Below, one piece after another: positions 1-9,245 of a stretch of 64,000 nt of DNA (its first letter is position 1; each line of letters starts with the position of its first letter). The DNA is from Bog-473 sp963770645 (GTDB lineage Bacteria; Actinomycetota; Acidimicrobiia; Acidimicrobiales; RAAP-2). The stretch covers positions 253,388 to 317,387 of the forward strand of contig CAVYQL010000005.1 of NCBI GenBank assembly GCA_963770645.1, in the 5' to 3' direction. A program made the translations under genes and the position numbers. The notes under the pieces are model-generated. The model did not search any database. It was not told where the DNA came from and saw only the letters and a list, made by a program, of their open reading frames with translations.

Positions 1-961
1 GTCCGCGCCGCGACAGCGCCCACACGCAGATCGCCGCGGCGAAGAGCACGGGCGCGTCGCGAGCCACTGCCGAAGCCACCGTGCCGGACACGCCCGAGAG
101 TGTCAACACGGTCGCACCGGAGACGGCCCCGCCCGCGCTGAAGCCGCTGAAGTTCTCGAGCGTCGCTCGCGGTGCCGACACCAAGAACGGGAGGATGCCG
201 GCGGCCGCCACCACGACGGCGGTGACCGCGAGACGCAGCCGGGGGCCGGCGCCGGGAGCCACGGCAACGGCGGGGAGCGCCAGGAGGATGGCGAATTGCT
301 TGGTCACGATGGCGAGGCCGAACAGCGCGCCGGCCAGGACCCAGCGGCCCTTGATCGTCTGGCCCAGGGCGCCCAAGGCGAGGCCGAGGCTCACGATGTC
401 CTGTGGGTGGAACAGCTGCACGATGGCGCTGCTCGCCGCAGGCAGGAAGGCCAGGAAGACGAAGAGCCCCGCCAGTCGCGCCGGGGTGTCGGCCTCTGCC
501 GCTCGCAGCAGCGACCACGCTCCTCCCGCCAGCACCAGCCAGCCCAGCACGCCCAGCAGGCCTTGGGCGCGGTACCAGGGCGGCGAGACGTCACTGGCGC
601 CGGAGGCGGCGAGCGTCCCGCATTCGTTGACGTCGCTGGCGAAGTTCGGATCGTGCGCGTACGAGCTCTCCTGGTGGAGCCCGGCAGCCCGGCCGGTGCT
701 GAGGCACCACGTCGGCGCACCGACCAGCGAGGGAAGGGCGGCCACGAAGGGAGCGGTGAGGAGCGGATAGCCGGGCGGGTTGGGCAATCCGTCCTCGGAG
801 GCGGCCGCATGGAGCTGCCCCGAGGCCAGGGCGGAGGTGACGGTGGTGAGCGGCGTCGTGTCGCCGCCCGGTGGTGGCCCTTGGCGTGCCACCACGACGG
901 CCACGTAACAGGCCGCACCCGCAGCGAGGAGAAGGAGCCCGAGGAGCGTGCGGCGCGTCAT
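1..961 (-). CDS. Integral membrane GT-C-type glycosyltransferase (GT87/DUF2029-like), 3' end outside the window
   Basis: The minus strand reads open from an ATG at 961 to the window edge, about 320 codons, so the C-terminus is missing. The product has an N-terminal membrane segment (about residues 5-25), an extracytoplasmic stretch with an NPPGYPL motif (about 61-67), then several hydrophobic helices. HPQD at about 185-188 and TKQF at about 220-223 resemble motifs of polyprenol-phosphate-dependent mannosyltransferases of the GT87/GT39 type. Such enzymes move a sugar from a lipid carrier onto glycans or proteins outside the membrane. It is divergent from the polymerase-GH43 fusion at 1081, which suggests a shared surface-glycan role. 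The substrate cannot be read from the sequence. Confidence 0.72.
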   Translation of the reverse strand, partial: MTRRTLLGLLLLAAGAACYVAVVVARQGPPPGGDTTPLTTVTSALASGQLHAAASEDGLPNPPGYPLLTAPFVAALPSLVGAPTWCLSTGRAAGLHQESSYAHDPNFASDVNECGTLAASGASDVSPPWYRAQGLLGVLGWLVLAGGAWSLLRAAEADTPARLAGLFVFLAFLPAASSAIVQLFHPQDIVSLGLALGALGQTIKGRWVLAGALFGLAIVTKQFAILLALPAVAVAPGAGPRLRLAVTAVVVAAAGILPFLVSAPRATLENFSGFSAGGAVSGATVLTLSGVSGTVASAVARDAPVLFAAAICVWALSRRG

Positions 962-1080
962 GACGTCCGTGCTGACCCGTGTGCGATGGGTCACCTTAGC
1001 GAGGGCCCGACCGGGAGAGCCGGCTTCGCCGTCGCCGGCGCGGCCGCCCTCGGCGCGCGCCGACCTCATGGAAAACTGGG

Positions 1081-3570
1081 GTGGGGGAGGCCCAGTGCGC
1101 ATCGTCGACAAGGGGTACGAAGCTGTCCGTGGACCTGCCTGAACCGGGCGTCGCATCGGTACTGTCGACCGACGCGCTCGACCACGACCGAGTCGGTGGC
1201 GATCCGGTGGTGACGCCGGCCCCGAACCGCACCGGCGCGGCCTCCGGCTCGGCGACCCTCGCCGCCATCGCCGTCGGGATGCTGGCGGCTGCCATCTATC
1301 GGCGCGGCGCCTTCTACCCGTCCGACGCGTTCGGCGTCGCCGTCGTGTCGGGCGTCCTCATGGTGCTCGCGCTGGTACGTGTCCGTGACCGGCTGTCCCT
1401 GCTGCTGGCTGCGACCGTGGGCGGGCTGGCCTTCTGGTGGCTGGTGCGGGCCGTCGCGGTCCATCGTCCCGCCGCCTTCCTACCCCTCGGTGCGTCCATG
1501 CTCGGCTTCCTGGCCGCTGCGCTCGTGGTCAAGGCGCTCGATGACCATGGTCGGGCGCGCGTCGCGCTGGCGCTGGTGGGCGTCGCCGCCGTAACAGCCG
1601 CCATCGGTGTCGTGGCCCTGGTGTGGCGGGTCGACCCCCTCGCGCAGCGCGCCGGGTCGTTCTGGCAACTCGCCACCCCGCTGACGCATCCCGCTGCCGC
1701 GGCGGCGCTCCTTGGCGTCGCGCTGGTGCTGGCGCTGGGTCTCGACCTGCGACAGCCGTTGGTCCGGGCGGGACTGTGCCTCGTGGTGGCCGCCTTCATC
1801 GGGACGCAGAGCCACTGGACCCTGCTGGCGTTGGCGGCTGGAGCCTGCTTCGTCCCGGCCCGACGCTGGCTCGCCGCCGCATGGCCACTGGCGGCGGGTG
1901 TCCTGGCGGGCGTCGTGGTCGTGGCCGCGGCCTCGGGCCATCTCGGGCCATGGCCCTCGACCGTCCTGCTGGCGGCGCTGGTCGCGGCGGCGGGGCTGCG
2001 GGGCGCGCCACGGCGGGGTCCCAGCACGGTCGCGACCGCCGTCGCGGTCGCGATCCTTGTCGTGGTGCTGGCCGGGCTGAGCGTCCTGGTGCTCCGGCCG
2101 CCGGGCGTGTCGGGGCCGACGGAACCGCTCAGTCAGGGTCAGACGCTGGCGTGGTCCGCCGCCGCCCACAGCTGGCGCTCGTCGACCACCGGAGGCGTCG
2201 GACCGTCAGTCGTAGACGCGTCCACGCAGCCGGTCGATCTCTATCCGGGTCTCACGCCCGACACCTACCTGACGATCCTGGCCGACGGCGGGCTGGTGGG
2301 TGCCGTGCTCCTCGTCGGCGCGGTCACCACGGCCGCCTGGGGTTGCCGACGGCGCGACGTCCTGACGTCGTGCGCAGCCGGTGCCGCCGCGACCTTCGCA
2401 GTGGCCGGAGCGATCACCCCGGCCTGGGAGCTGCCGGCCGTCGCCGTCCTCGGGGGCTGCGTGGTGGGTCTGGCGTCGGTGGCGCCCGGGACGACCGGGG
2501 TGCGCGCCACGCCGCACAGGCTTCGTCGGGGGGTGGGCGCGCTCGCCTGGGGTGTCGCCGCGGTCGCGCTCGTCGTCGCCCAGACCTCGGTCGGGTTCGC
2601 CCGCGATGCGGGCGGCGGTCTGGCTGTCGCGCAGAGCAACGCGCCTCCTCCGACCCGGACCCCCGCCGCGCCGGGGCGCTACATCCTCACCGGACCAGAC
2701 GTGAGCGATCCGTACATGCTCGAATGGCACGGGATCTACTACATCTATTCGAATCAGGGCATCGGCGGTCTTAACGTGCCCGTGCGCACCGGACCGAAGC
2801 CGGGCCAGTGGGGGCCGCCGGTCGATGCCCTGCCGCATCTCCCCGGCTGGGCCGCCGCCGGGCTCACGTGGGCGCCCGACGTCCATCGGGTGGCCGGAGG
2901 GTGGGCCCTCTATTACAGCGTCCTCCTGCGTGGCGTGACTCCGTCCGTTCACTGCATCGGGGCGGCGTTCGGATCGTCGCCCGTGGGGCCGTTCGTGCCG
3001 GCGGACCGCCCCTTTGTGTGCCAGCTCGCCCATCGCGGATCGATCGACCCGCGCGTCTTCGTCGACGGCGCGCAGCTGGTCCTGCTGTGGAAGTCGGAGG
3101 ACAACGCCAACCCGACCGTGCCCGGGCCGGACCAGGACGGCGACACCGGCATCTACGCGCAGGAGCTGAGCGCCGACGGGCGGCGGCTGCTCGGCCAGCC
3201 GGTCAAGATCCTCGGACCCAGCCAAGCGTGGGAAGGGACGATCGTCGAGGCGCCCGACATGGTCGAGGCCTGGGGGACCTACTGGCTGTTCTTCTCGGCC
3301 AACTGGTTCAGCTCACCCGCGTACGGCATCGGCGTTGCCGCCTGCGAGACGCCGTTCGGCCCGTGTTCGGACGTGAGCCCCAAACCGTTCATCGCGTCCA
3401 ACCGTCAGGGCTTCGGGCCGGGGGAGGAATCCGTGTTCGAGAAGGGGAGCAACGTCTACCTGGTCTACAACCCGTTCCGCGCCAGTACCGAGCCGGCGAT
3501 CCCCCACCGGCCGGCCGTGATGGCCCGGGTCGGGTTCACGCCCGAAGGGCCGTATTTGGCTGCGCCCTGA
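1081..3570 (+). CDS. O-antigen-ligase/Wzy-like membrane domain fused to a C-terminal GH43-type glycosidase
   Basis: The product is 829 residues from the GTG at 1081; an in-frame GTG at 1129, 13 bases after AAGGGG, may be the true start. Residues about 55-510 form many membrane helices and end in the Wzy/O-antigen-ligase pattern: a W, the GGVGPS turn (about 373-378), then a helix after LTILADGG. After a Pro/Thr-rich linker, residues about 530-829 look like a five-bladed GH43 propeller. The three expected acids are present: Asp543 in SDPYM (base), Asp656 in SIDPRVF (pKa modulator) and Glu723 in IVEAPD (acid). The glycosidase should lie outside the membrane. Joining a polymerase/ligase to an arabinan/xylan-type hydrolase is unusual. 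GH43 assignment is strong, polymerase assignment moderate. Confidence 0.85.
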   Translation: MGEAQCASSTRGTKLSVDLPEPGVASVLSTDALDHDRVGGDPVVTPAPNRTGAASGSATLAAIAVGMLAAAIYRRGAFYPSDAFGVAVVSGVLMVLALVRVRDRLSLLLAATVGGLAFWWLVRAVAVHRPAAFLPLGASMLGFLAAALVVKALDDHGRARVALALVGVAAVTAAIGVVALVWRVDPLAQRAGSFWQLATPLTHPAAAAALLGVALVLALGLDLRQPLVRAGLCLVVAAFIGTQSHWTLLALAAGACFVPARRWLAAAWPLAAGVLAGVVVVAAASGHLGPWPSTVLLAALVAAAGLRGAPRRGPSTVATAVAVAILVVVLAGLSVLVLRPPGVSGPTEPLSQGQTLAWSAAAHSWRSSTTGGVGPSVVDASTQPVDLYPGLTPDTYLTILADGGLVGAVLLVGAVTTAAWGCRRRDVLTSCAAGAAATFAVAGAITPAWELPAVAVLGGCVVGLASVAPGTTGVRATPHRLRRGVGALAWGVAAVALVVAQTSVGFARDAGGGLAVAQSNAPPPTRTPAAPGRYILTGPDVSDPYMLEWHGIYYIYSNQGIGGLNVPVRTGPKPGQWGPPVDALPHLPGWAAAGLTWAPDVHRVAGGWALYYSVLLRGVTPSVHCIGAAFGSSPVGPFVPADRPFVCQLAHRGSIDPRVFVDGAQLVLLWKSEDNANPTVPGPDQDGDTGIYAQELSADGRRLLGQPVKILGPSQAWEGTIVEAPDMVEAWGTYWLFFSANWFSSPAYGIGVAACETPFGPCSDVSPKPFIASNRQGFGPGEESVFEKGSNVYLVYNPFRASTEPAIPHRPAVMARVGFTPEGPYLAAP

Positions 3571-3657
3571 CCGACCGGCATGTCATCCGGGCTTGCGCTG
3601 GGAATCGGGGGTATGTTTTGCGGCGCAGTTCGACGTGGGGAGAGCGGGGGTGAAGCG

Positions 3658-5520
3658 GTGAAGAGCTGGAAACCTCGGGCCCGCATGGCGGTTGTGGCCG
3701 CCGCGAGCTTCGTCTTGTTGGTGACGGTCCTGCCGCAGATCGCATCGGGCTTCGGACTGACGTCCTTGGCCAACCGAATCGTGGGGTCGAGCTCGTGTGT
3801 CAGCAGCAGTAGCTCAAGCTCGAGCGGCAGTTCGAGCATGTGCTGCTCGAGCAGCTCGAGCACCTCGCAGTGCGCGGGCGTGGGCACCGTCACCGGCACC
3901 GTCACGGTCACGGGCGCACCCAAGCGGTTCACCCCCGCCTTTCTCGGTGCGGGCGCCTGCCCGGCGTCGAGCCCGCCGAACGTGGCCTGCGCCGACCCGA
4001 TCTACGCCTTGGCATCAGAAGGTGCCTACACACTCAGCCTGTCGGCTGGTACCTGGCGGATATCGGGCTTCTACGAGAACAGTGGTTTCGGCGGCGCGTT
4101 CCTCGGCCCGGCGCAGACCGTGGCCGTGACGGCGGGCGGGACGGTGAACGTCGACCTAAGCGTTCCCTACGAGAAACCGGCGTCCCTCAGCGGGACCATC
4201 ACCGTGAAGAACGTGCCGCCGTTCGACACGGTGGAGCAGCTCTCCGTCCTGCTCTGCCCTTCGTTCGCACCGTACAACGGGACCTCCCCCTCGATCGCCT
4301 GTGTGAACGGCTACGGATCGAACATGACCGTGTCCAATGGCACGGCGATCGCGTCGTACTCGCTGTCCGGCCTTCCTCCGCTGACGTGGACCGCGTACCC
4401 CAGCTTCTGCGCCGAGTCGGGCTGCGGGACGAACGCCAACAAGGGCGTGAGCGTGACCCTGACTCCGGGCGGCTCGGGCACGGCCAACGTCACGACGAGT
4501 TTCCTGTTGCCCGGCCAGGCCCTGCTCACCGGGACGATCAGCGTGACCGGTGCGCCCCCCGATTTCTCCGACGAGGTCGGGGTGACAGCCTGCCCTCTCG
4601 GTCAGAACGGGGGGTCCGGTTGCCACGAGTTCTACGGCGTCTCGGGGAACCGCTACACCATGGTCCTGTCGGCCGGGCAGTGGAGCGTCAAGGGGTTCTA
4701 CCTGGCTCAGCCGTACGACAACGCGGTCGACGGATCGACTCAGGTCGTGACCCTGGCCAAGAAGCAGACGATGAACCTCTACCTGAGCGTCCCCTACCAG
4801 GTCCCCGGTACGGCGACCGGGACCATCACGGTGGAGGGACTGCCCGCGGGCGTCACGGTCGAGTCCTACACCATGCTCGCTTGTCCGGCGGCCGAGCCAT
4901 GGACCGGTGGGGTGACCGCTCCCGAATGCGTGAGCGAGTACTCGGGCCCGGCCGGCTTCGGCTACGGCGCGGCGGACCGCGGCCAGACGAAGAGCGCGAA
5001 TGCCGCGGCGAACCCACCAGCGGGATACGCCGGCGCCGCCAAGTCCCCGGTGAACGTGTACTCGCTCCCGACTCTGACCGCGGGACCGTGGCTGCTCTAT
5101 CCCGGGTATCAGACCGTCTTCGGCTCCGTCATCGACCCGAGCGGCAAGCCCGTGGCGATCACCTCGGGCAAGACGACGACGCGCAACGTCACGGTGACCT
5201 ACCAACCGCCCTCGCAGGGGGCGGTGACCGGCACCGTCACAGTGGTCGGCGCACCCGCCGAAGGTGACTATGAATCGGGCGTCCAGGCCTGTTCTGGTGT
5301 CCCGACGGCGGGCTCGTGCCCTGGTGAGATCCAGACGGGCAGCCAGCAGAACGGGACCTACACCTTGTTGCTGGCACCGGGCACCTGGTGGCTCGAGGGA
5401 TTCATCGACGTCTTCGGCGGCACGACATTGAACCAGTCGACGTCACGAGCCAAAAAGGTCGTGCTCACCGCGGGCACCGAGCTCACCAAGAACTTCACGG
5501 TCACCGTCGGCGCCTCCTGA
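3658..5520 (+). CDS. Secreted repeat protein with a Ser/Cys-rich linker and five beta-sandwich-like repeats
   Basis: I place the start at the GTG at 3658, which puts a signal peptide (about residues 1-30) at the N-terminus; a longer reading from 3580 is open. Residues about 44-72 are almost only Ser with a few Cys. Five repeats of about 95-135 residues follow, starting near 75, 176, 288, 384 and 521. Each opens with a GT(I/V)TV strand. They alternate: repeats 1, 3 and 5 carry a YTL-LSAGTW-GFY type pattern, while repeats 2 and 4 have a VE...LLCP/MLACP pattern and lack it. Each repeat holds Cys pairs likely to form disulfides. It is probably a surface or matrix protein. No enzymatic motif is seen. 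Confidence 0.75.
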   Translation: MKSWKPRARMAVVAAASFVLLVTVLPQIASGFGLTSLANRIVGSSSCVSSSSSSSSGSSSMCCSSSSSTSQCAGVGTVTGTVTVTGAPKRFTPAFLGAGACPASSPPNVACADPIYALASEGAYTLSLSAGTWRISGFYENSGFGGAFLGPAQTVAVTAGGTVNVDLSVPYEKPASLSGTITVKNVPPFDTVEQLSVLLCPSFAPYNGTSPSIACVNGYGSNMTVSNGTAIASYSLSGLPPLTWTAYPSFCAESGCGTNANKGVSVTLTPGGSGTANVTTSFLLPGQALLTGTISVTGAPPDFSDEVGVTACPLGQNGGSGCHEFYGVSGNRYTMVLSAGQWSVKGFYLAQPYDNAVDGSTQVVTLAKKQTMNLYLSVPYQVPGTATGTITVEGLPAGVTVESYTMLACPAAEPWTGGVTAPECVSEYSGPAGFGYGAADRGQTKSANAAANPPAGYAGAAKSPVNVYSLPTLTAGPWLLYPGYQTVFGSVIDPSGKPVAITSGKTTTRNVTVTYQPPSQGAVTGTVTVVGAPAEGDYESGVQACSGVPTAGSCPGEIQTGSQQNGTYTLLLAPGTWWLEGFIDVFGGTTLNQSTSRAKKVVLTAGTELTKNFTVTVGAS

Positions 5521-5541
5521 GCGTCCCTCAAGACGACCGCG

Positions 5542-6057
5542 TCACCTCAGGTCGGACTGGACCTTGGTCACGACCGCTTGGAGTGAGGAGATGGCGCTGT
5601 TCACGTTGAAGGAGTTGAGGACCTGGTCGTAGTTGGCCTGGGTGGGCTCGGCGTCCCCGAGGATCTCGAGGCTGTTGGCCAGGGTCTGTGCCGCATTGCG
5701 TGCGGCAGACAGTGCGGTGGCTGGCGCAGTGAAACCGTGCCCGACGGCCAGCACGTTGGCGTAGTCGTGGATCTGGCCGCCGAGCGTGCGGTCGGCCTTC
5801 TCGACGCAGACGACGGGGCTCTGGGCCGTCTTACACTGCTGCGCCGCGGACAGGTACTGCATCATGGCCGTCTGCACGGTGGAACCGGCGTTCGCGAGCC
5901 GGGCGTCGGCCGACTGCGGGGACGACCCGCTGGCGGCACCCGAACCTGAGCCCGAGCCGGCGCCGCACGCCGCCAGCGCGGGGACCGCCAGCACGGCTGC
6001 GACCAGGGCCGCGCCACGGCGCAGGCCGTGCTCGAGGAAGGGCGAGGGGAGATGCAC
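5542..6057 (-). CDS. Putative lipoprotein of unknown function
   Basis: This 171-residue product starts with GTG and has an Arg-containing n-region, a hydrophobic stretch and a lipobox LAAC near residues 28-31, so it should be lipid-anchored outside the membrane. A Gly/Ser-rich linker follows, then a helical domain with a Cys pair (CKTAQSPVVC, about residues 75-84). It is convergent with the repeat protein and divergent from miaB, with 40 bases between starts. I do not recognise the family; a small helical cell-envelope lipoprotein is the safest description. Confidence 0.7.
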   Translation of the reverse strand: MHLPSPFLEHGLRRGAALVAAVLAVPALAACGAGSGSGSGAASGSSPQSADARLANAGSTVQTAMMQYLSAAQQCKTAQSPVVCVEKADRTLGGQIHDYANVLAVGHGFTAPATALSAARNAAQTLANSLEILGDAEPTQANYDQVLNSFNVNSAISSLQAVVTKVQSDLR

Positions 6058-6097
6058 CGTCGAAAATCTACGCGCCGCGGCTCCCTACACTTGGTTC

Positions 6098-7489
6098 ATG
6101 GCGCGCACCTTCTTCATCCGTACCTTCGGGTGCCAGATGAACGAGCACGACTCCGAGCGGCTCGCGGGGTTGCTGGTCGGCGAGGGCCTGTCGCCTGTCA
6201 CCTCCGAGGATGACGCAGACGTGGTCGTCCTCAACACCTGCTGCATCCGGGAGAACGCAGATCAGCGTCTCTACGGCACCCTCGGCCGGCTCAAAGAGCT
6301 GGTCGAAGCGAAGCCCGGACTGCAGATCGCCGTCGGCGGTTGCCTGGCGCAGAAGGACCGTGAGCTGATTCAAGAGAAGGTCGGCTGGGTCGACGTGGTC
6401 TTTGGCACGCACAACCTCACCAGCGCGCCGGGTCTGCTCGAGCGGGCGCGGACCGAAGGCCCGCTCATGGAGATCCTTGACGTGCCGCCGCCCGAGTCGG
6501 GCACCAACTCCTTGCTCGGTCCCGGCGCCGTGCGCGAGTTGCCCTATGCGGCGTGGGTCAACATCCAGACCGGCTGCGACAACTCGTGCGCCTTTTGCAT
6601 CGTGCCCGCCGTGCGGGGCCCCGAGGTGAGCCGCCCACTCGACGACATCGTGGCCGAGGTCGAGCTGCTGGCGCGCCGTGGCGTCACCGAGGTCACGCTG
6701 CTCGGACAAAACGTCAACTCCTACGGCCGCGACATCACGCGGCGGCGACCGCTCTTCGCCGAGCTCCTGTGCGCGGTCGGTGCCGTCGAGGGAATCGGGC
6801 GGGTCCGCTTCACCAGCCCGCACCCGAAGGACCTGCGGCCCGAGACGATCGAGGCCATGGCGACGACGCCCGAGGTGTGCGAGCAGCTCCACCTGCCACT
6901 CCAGTCGGGCAGCGACCGTGTGTTGCGCGCCATGCGCCGCGGCTATAGCGCAGCGCGCTACCTCGAACGGCTCGCCGCGGCGCGCCAGGCGATCGACGAT
7001 CTCGCTGTGACCACGGACATCATCGTCGGCTTCCCCGGCGAGACGGCCGAGGACTTCGAGGACACGTTGGCCGTATGCGCGGAGGCCGGCTACGACAGCG
7101 CCTACACCTTCATTTTCTCGCCTCGTCCCGGGACGCGGGCCGTGGCCATGGAGTCCGAGTTCGTCCCGGCCGAGATCGTCGCCGAGCGCTTCGAACGACT
7201 CAAGACGGTCATCGACCGCTCGGCCCTGGCCCGGCACCAAGCCCGTGTCGGGCGCAGCGAGGAAGTGCTTGTCGAAGGCGTGAGCCGGCGCGACGCCGCC
7301 ATGCTGGCGGCGCGCACCCGCCAGGGGAAGCTGTTGCACTTCGCGGCGTCGGGTCCCGCTGCACCTGCACCCGGCGCGCTGTGCCGGGTGCGCGTGACCG
7401 CAGGGCATCCACACCATTTGTCGGGCCGGCTCGAGGAGGTGACGGCGCGGCCCCGCCATCGGGTGCGCATCCCGGTGGCGGGCGCATGA
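6098..7489 (+). CDS. miaB: tRNA-2-methylthio-N6-dimethylallyladenosine synthase MiaB
   Basis: The 463-residue product is a full-length methylthiotransferase. The N-terminal UPF0004 domain has its three cluster cysteines (C12, C48, C82). The radical-SAM motif CxxxCxxC is at C160, C164 and C167. A C-terminal TRAM-like domain follows. It adds sulfur and methyl to i6A37 in tRNAs, the step after MiaA. The start at 6098 gives the family's MARTFFIRTFGCQMNEHDSE beginning. A TACACT hexamer ends six bases before the ATG, which suggests leaderless transcription. miaA overlaps its stop by four bases (ATGA), so the two are probably translationally coupled at the head of an operon through dapE. Confidence 0.96.
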   Translation: MARTFFIRTFGCQMNEHDSERLAGLLVGEGLSPVTSEDDADVVVLNTCCIRENADQRLYGTLGRLKELVEAKPGLQIAVGGCLAQKDRELIQEKVGWVDVVFGTHNLTSAPGLLERARTEGPLMEILDVPPPESGTNSLLGPGAVRELPYAAWVNIQTGCDNSCAFCIVPAVRGPEVSRPLDDIVAEVELLARRGVTEVTLLGQNVNSYGRDITRRRPLFAELLCAVGAVEGIGRVRFTSPHPKDLRPETIEAMATTPEVCEQLHLPLQSGSDRVLRAMRRGYSAARYLERLAAARQAIDDLAVTTDIIVGFPGETAEDFEDTLAVCAEAGYDSAYTFIFSPRPGTRAVAMESEFVPAEIVAERFERLKTVIDRSALARHQARVGRSEEVLVEGVSRRDAAMLAARTRQGKLLHFAASGPAAPAPGALCRVRVTAGHPHHLSGRLEEVTARPRHRVRIPVAGA

Positions 7490-8400
7490 GCGTGGTCGCC
7501 CTCGTCGGCGTCACGGCGTCGGGCAAGTCCGAGGCCGCGTTCGAGCTCGCCCTGCGCCGGGGCGACTGCGAGATCGTCTCCGTCGACTCCATGTGCGTGT
7601 ACCGGGGCATGGACATCGGCACCTCCAAGCCGAGTCGCGAGGCCCAGGCGGCGGTGGCCCATCACCTGATCGACCTCGTCGACCCCGACGAGGACTTCAC
7701 CGTCGCGCAGTTCCAGGATGCGGCACGCGAGGTGCGGTGCGCCATCGCGGCCCGGGGCCGGCACGCGCTGCTGGTCGGCGGCACCGGCCTGTACCTGCGC
7801 GCGGTGGTAGACGACCTCGTCATCCCCGGGCGCTACCCCGACGTGGCCGCTGCGCTCGAGGCCGAGCTCGAGCAGGGCCGCGCCGAGATCGCCGACCTGC
7901 ACGCGCGCCTGCGCACGCTCGACCCGGTCGGGGCCGGCCGGATGGAGGCGACCAACCGCCGGCGCGTGGTGCGCGCGCTCGAGGTGACGGTGGGCTCGGG
8001 GCGACCCTTCTCCGAGTTCGGGCCGGGCTTGGAGGCCTACCCGGCCTCGGAGGTCCGCCAGGTCGGATTGGCGTTGGCACCCGACGAGATCGACCGGCGT
8101 GTCGCGACACGCTTCGCCGCCATGGTCGAAGCCGGTCTCGTCGAAGAGGTGGGTACGTTGGCCGCCCGCCCCGGCGGGATCTCGCGCACCGCACGCCAGG
8201 CCCTCGGCTACCGGGAGATCCTCCGCCATGTCGAAGACGGGCTACCCCTGGCAGACTGTGTGGAAGAAGCGGTCCGGCGCACGCGCCGGTTCGCCCGCCG
8301 CCAGGCCTCCTGGTTCCGCCGTGACCCTCGCATCACCTGGGCGCAGAGCAGCTCCGAGGCCCAGGAGCTGGTCGCCCGCGCCCTTTCGGTGCACGGCTGA
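7486..8400 (+). CDS. miaA: tRNA dimethylallyltransferase MiaA
   Basis: The 304-residue product has the P-loop GVTASGKS (residues 8-15), the SVDSMCVYRGMDIGTSKP segment that places the prenyl acceptor, and LVGGTGLYLRAV, all typical of MiaA. It transfers a dimethylallyl group to A37 of tRNAs reading UNN codons and makes the substrate for MiaB, encoded just upstream. Its ATG overlaps the miaB TGA. Length and motif order are normal for the family. It is followed by dapF after 26 bases. Confidence 0.96.
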   Translation: MSVVALVGVTASGKSEAAFELALRRGDCEIVSVDSMCVYRGMDIGTSKPSREAQAAVAHHLIDLVDPDEDFTVAQFQDAAREVRCAIAARGRHALLVGGTGLYLRAVVDDLVIPGRYPDVAAALEAELEQGRAEIADLHARLRTLDPVGAGRMEATNRRRVVRALEVTVGSGRPFSEFGPGLEAYPASEVRQVGLALAPDEIDRRVATRFAAMVEAGLVEEVGTLAARPGGISRTARQALGYREILRHVEDGLPLADCVEEAVRRTRRFARRQASWFRRDPRITWAQSSSEAQELVARALSVHG

Positions 8401-8426
8401 GGGACTCCGGCTGCGAGAATGGGTCG

Positions 8427-9245
8427 ATGCACGCCACCAAGCACGAGGGTGCCGGGAACGACTTCTTGGTCCTCCTCGACCCTGACGACGCGGTCAGGCT
8501 GACGTCGGCCCAGGTGCGCGTGCTGGCTGACCGGCACCGGGGCGTCGGGGCCGACGGGATCATCCGGGTCGGGCCGGGGCGAGCCGGGTGCGACCTCTCC
8601 ATGGAGCTGCGCAACGCGGACGGGGGCGAGGCCGAGATGAGCGGCAACGGGATCCGCTGCCTGGCCCAGGCCGCGGTCGACGCCGGCCTCGTGGCACCGC
8701 CCGTCTTCACGGTGTCGACCGCCGGCGGCCCCCGCACGGTCGAGTACGTCCCGGGCGCCACCCCGGGTGTGGCGACGGCCCGCGTCGACATGGGCCCGGC
8801 GCGCCTCGGGCCCGAGCAGCCTGCGGAGCTCGGCGAGCGCCGGGCGCGCACGGTCGACGTCGGCAACCCCCACCTCGTGCTCCTCGGGCCCGACACCGCG
8901 GGCGTCGACATCGCCGAGGCGGGGCCCAAGCTGCAGGCGGCCTATCCCGGCGGGATCAACGTCGAGTGGATCACCGTCGTCCACGACTCCGACGGCGTGG
9001 TGCTCGACTTCCGCGTGTGGGAGCGCGGCGTCGGTGCGACACTCGCGTGTGGGACCGGTAGCGTGGCGGCGGCCGCTGCGGCACGCAGTTGGGACGCGGT
9101 GCCGCCCGATGCAGCGGTGCGAGTCCGGAACCCTGGCGGCGTCCTCGAAGTGACGCTGGGCGCGGACGATGCGGCGACGACATATCTCGCCGGACCCGTG
9201 CGCAAGGTGGCCGACGTCGACTTCCACCCGGAGACGCTCTCTTGA
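8427..9245 (+). CDS. dapF: Diaminopimelate epimerase DapF
   Basis: The 272-residue product starts MHATKHEGAGNDF, the DapF N-terminus. Both catalytic cysteines are present: C78 in SGNGIRC and C208 in ACGTGS. It interconverts LL- and meso-diaminopimelate, the last step before lysine and peptidoglycan precursors. The miaA-dapF-hflX order is standard in actinobacteria. Three more dap genes lie downstream, so much of the succinylase branch is encoded here. Its stop overlaps the TTG start of hflX. Confidence 0.96.
   Translation: MHATKHEGAGNDFLVLLDPDDAVRLTSAQVRVLADRHRGVGADGIIRVGPGRAGCDLSMELRNADGGEAEMSGNGIRCLAQAAVDAGLVAPPVFTVSTAGGPRTVEYVPGATPGVATARVDMGPARLGPEQPAELGERRARTVDVGNPHLVLLGPDTAGVDIAEAGPKLQAAYPGGINVEWITVVHDSDGVVLDFRVWERGVGATLACGTGSVAAAAAARSWDAVPPDAAVRVRNPGGVLEVTLGADDAATTYLAGPVRKVADVDFHPETLS

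Noticed and set aside
81..1213. Several long plus-strand frames at the left edge
   Set aside because: They are shadows of the minus-strand GT-C gene: Arg/Ala/Pro-rich with no domain, whereas the minus strand gives clean membrane helices.
3787..3870. Ser-codon run as a possible CRISPR or satellite
   Set aside because: It is in frame within a secreted protein and has no repeat-spacer structure.
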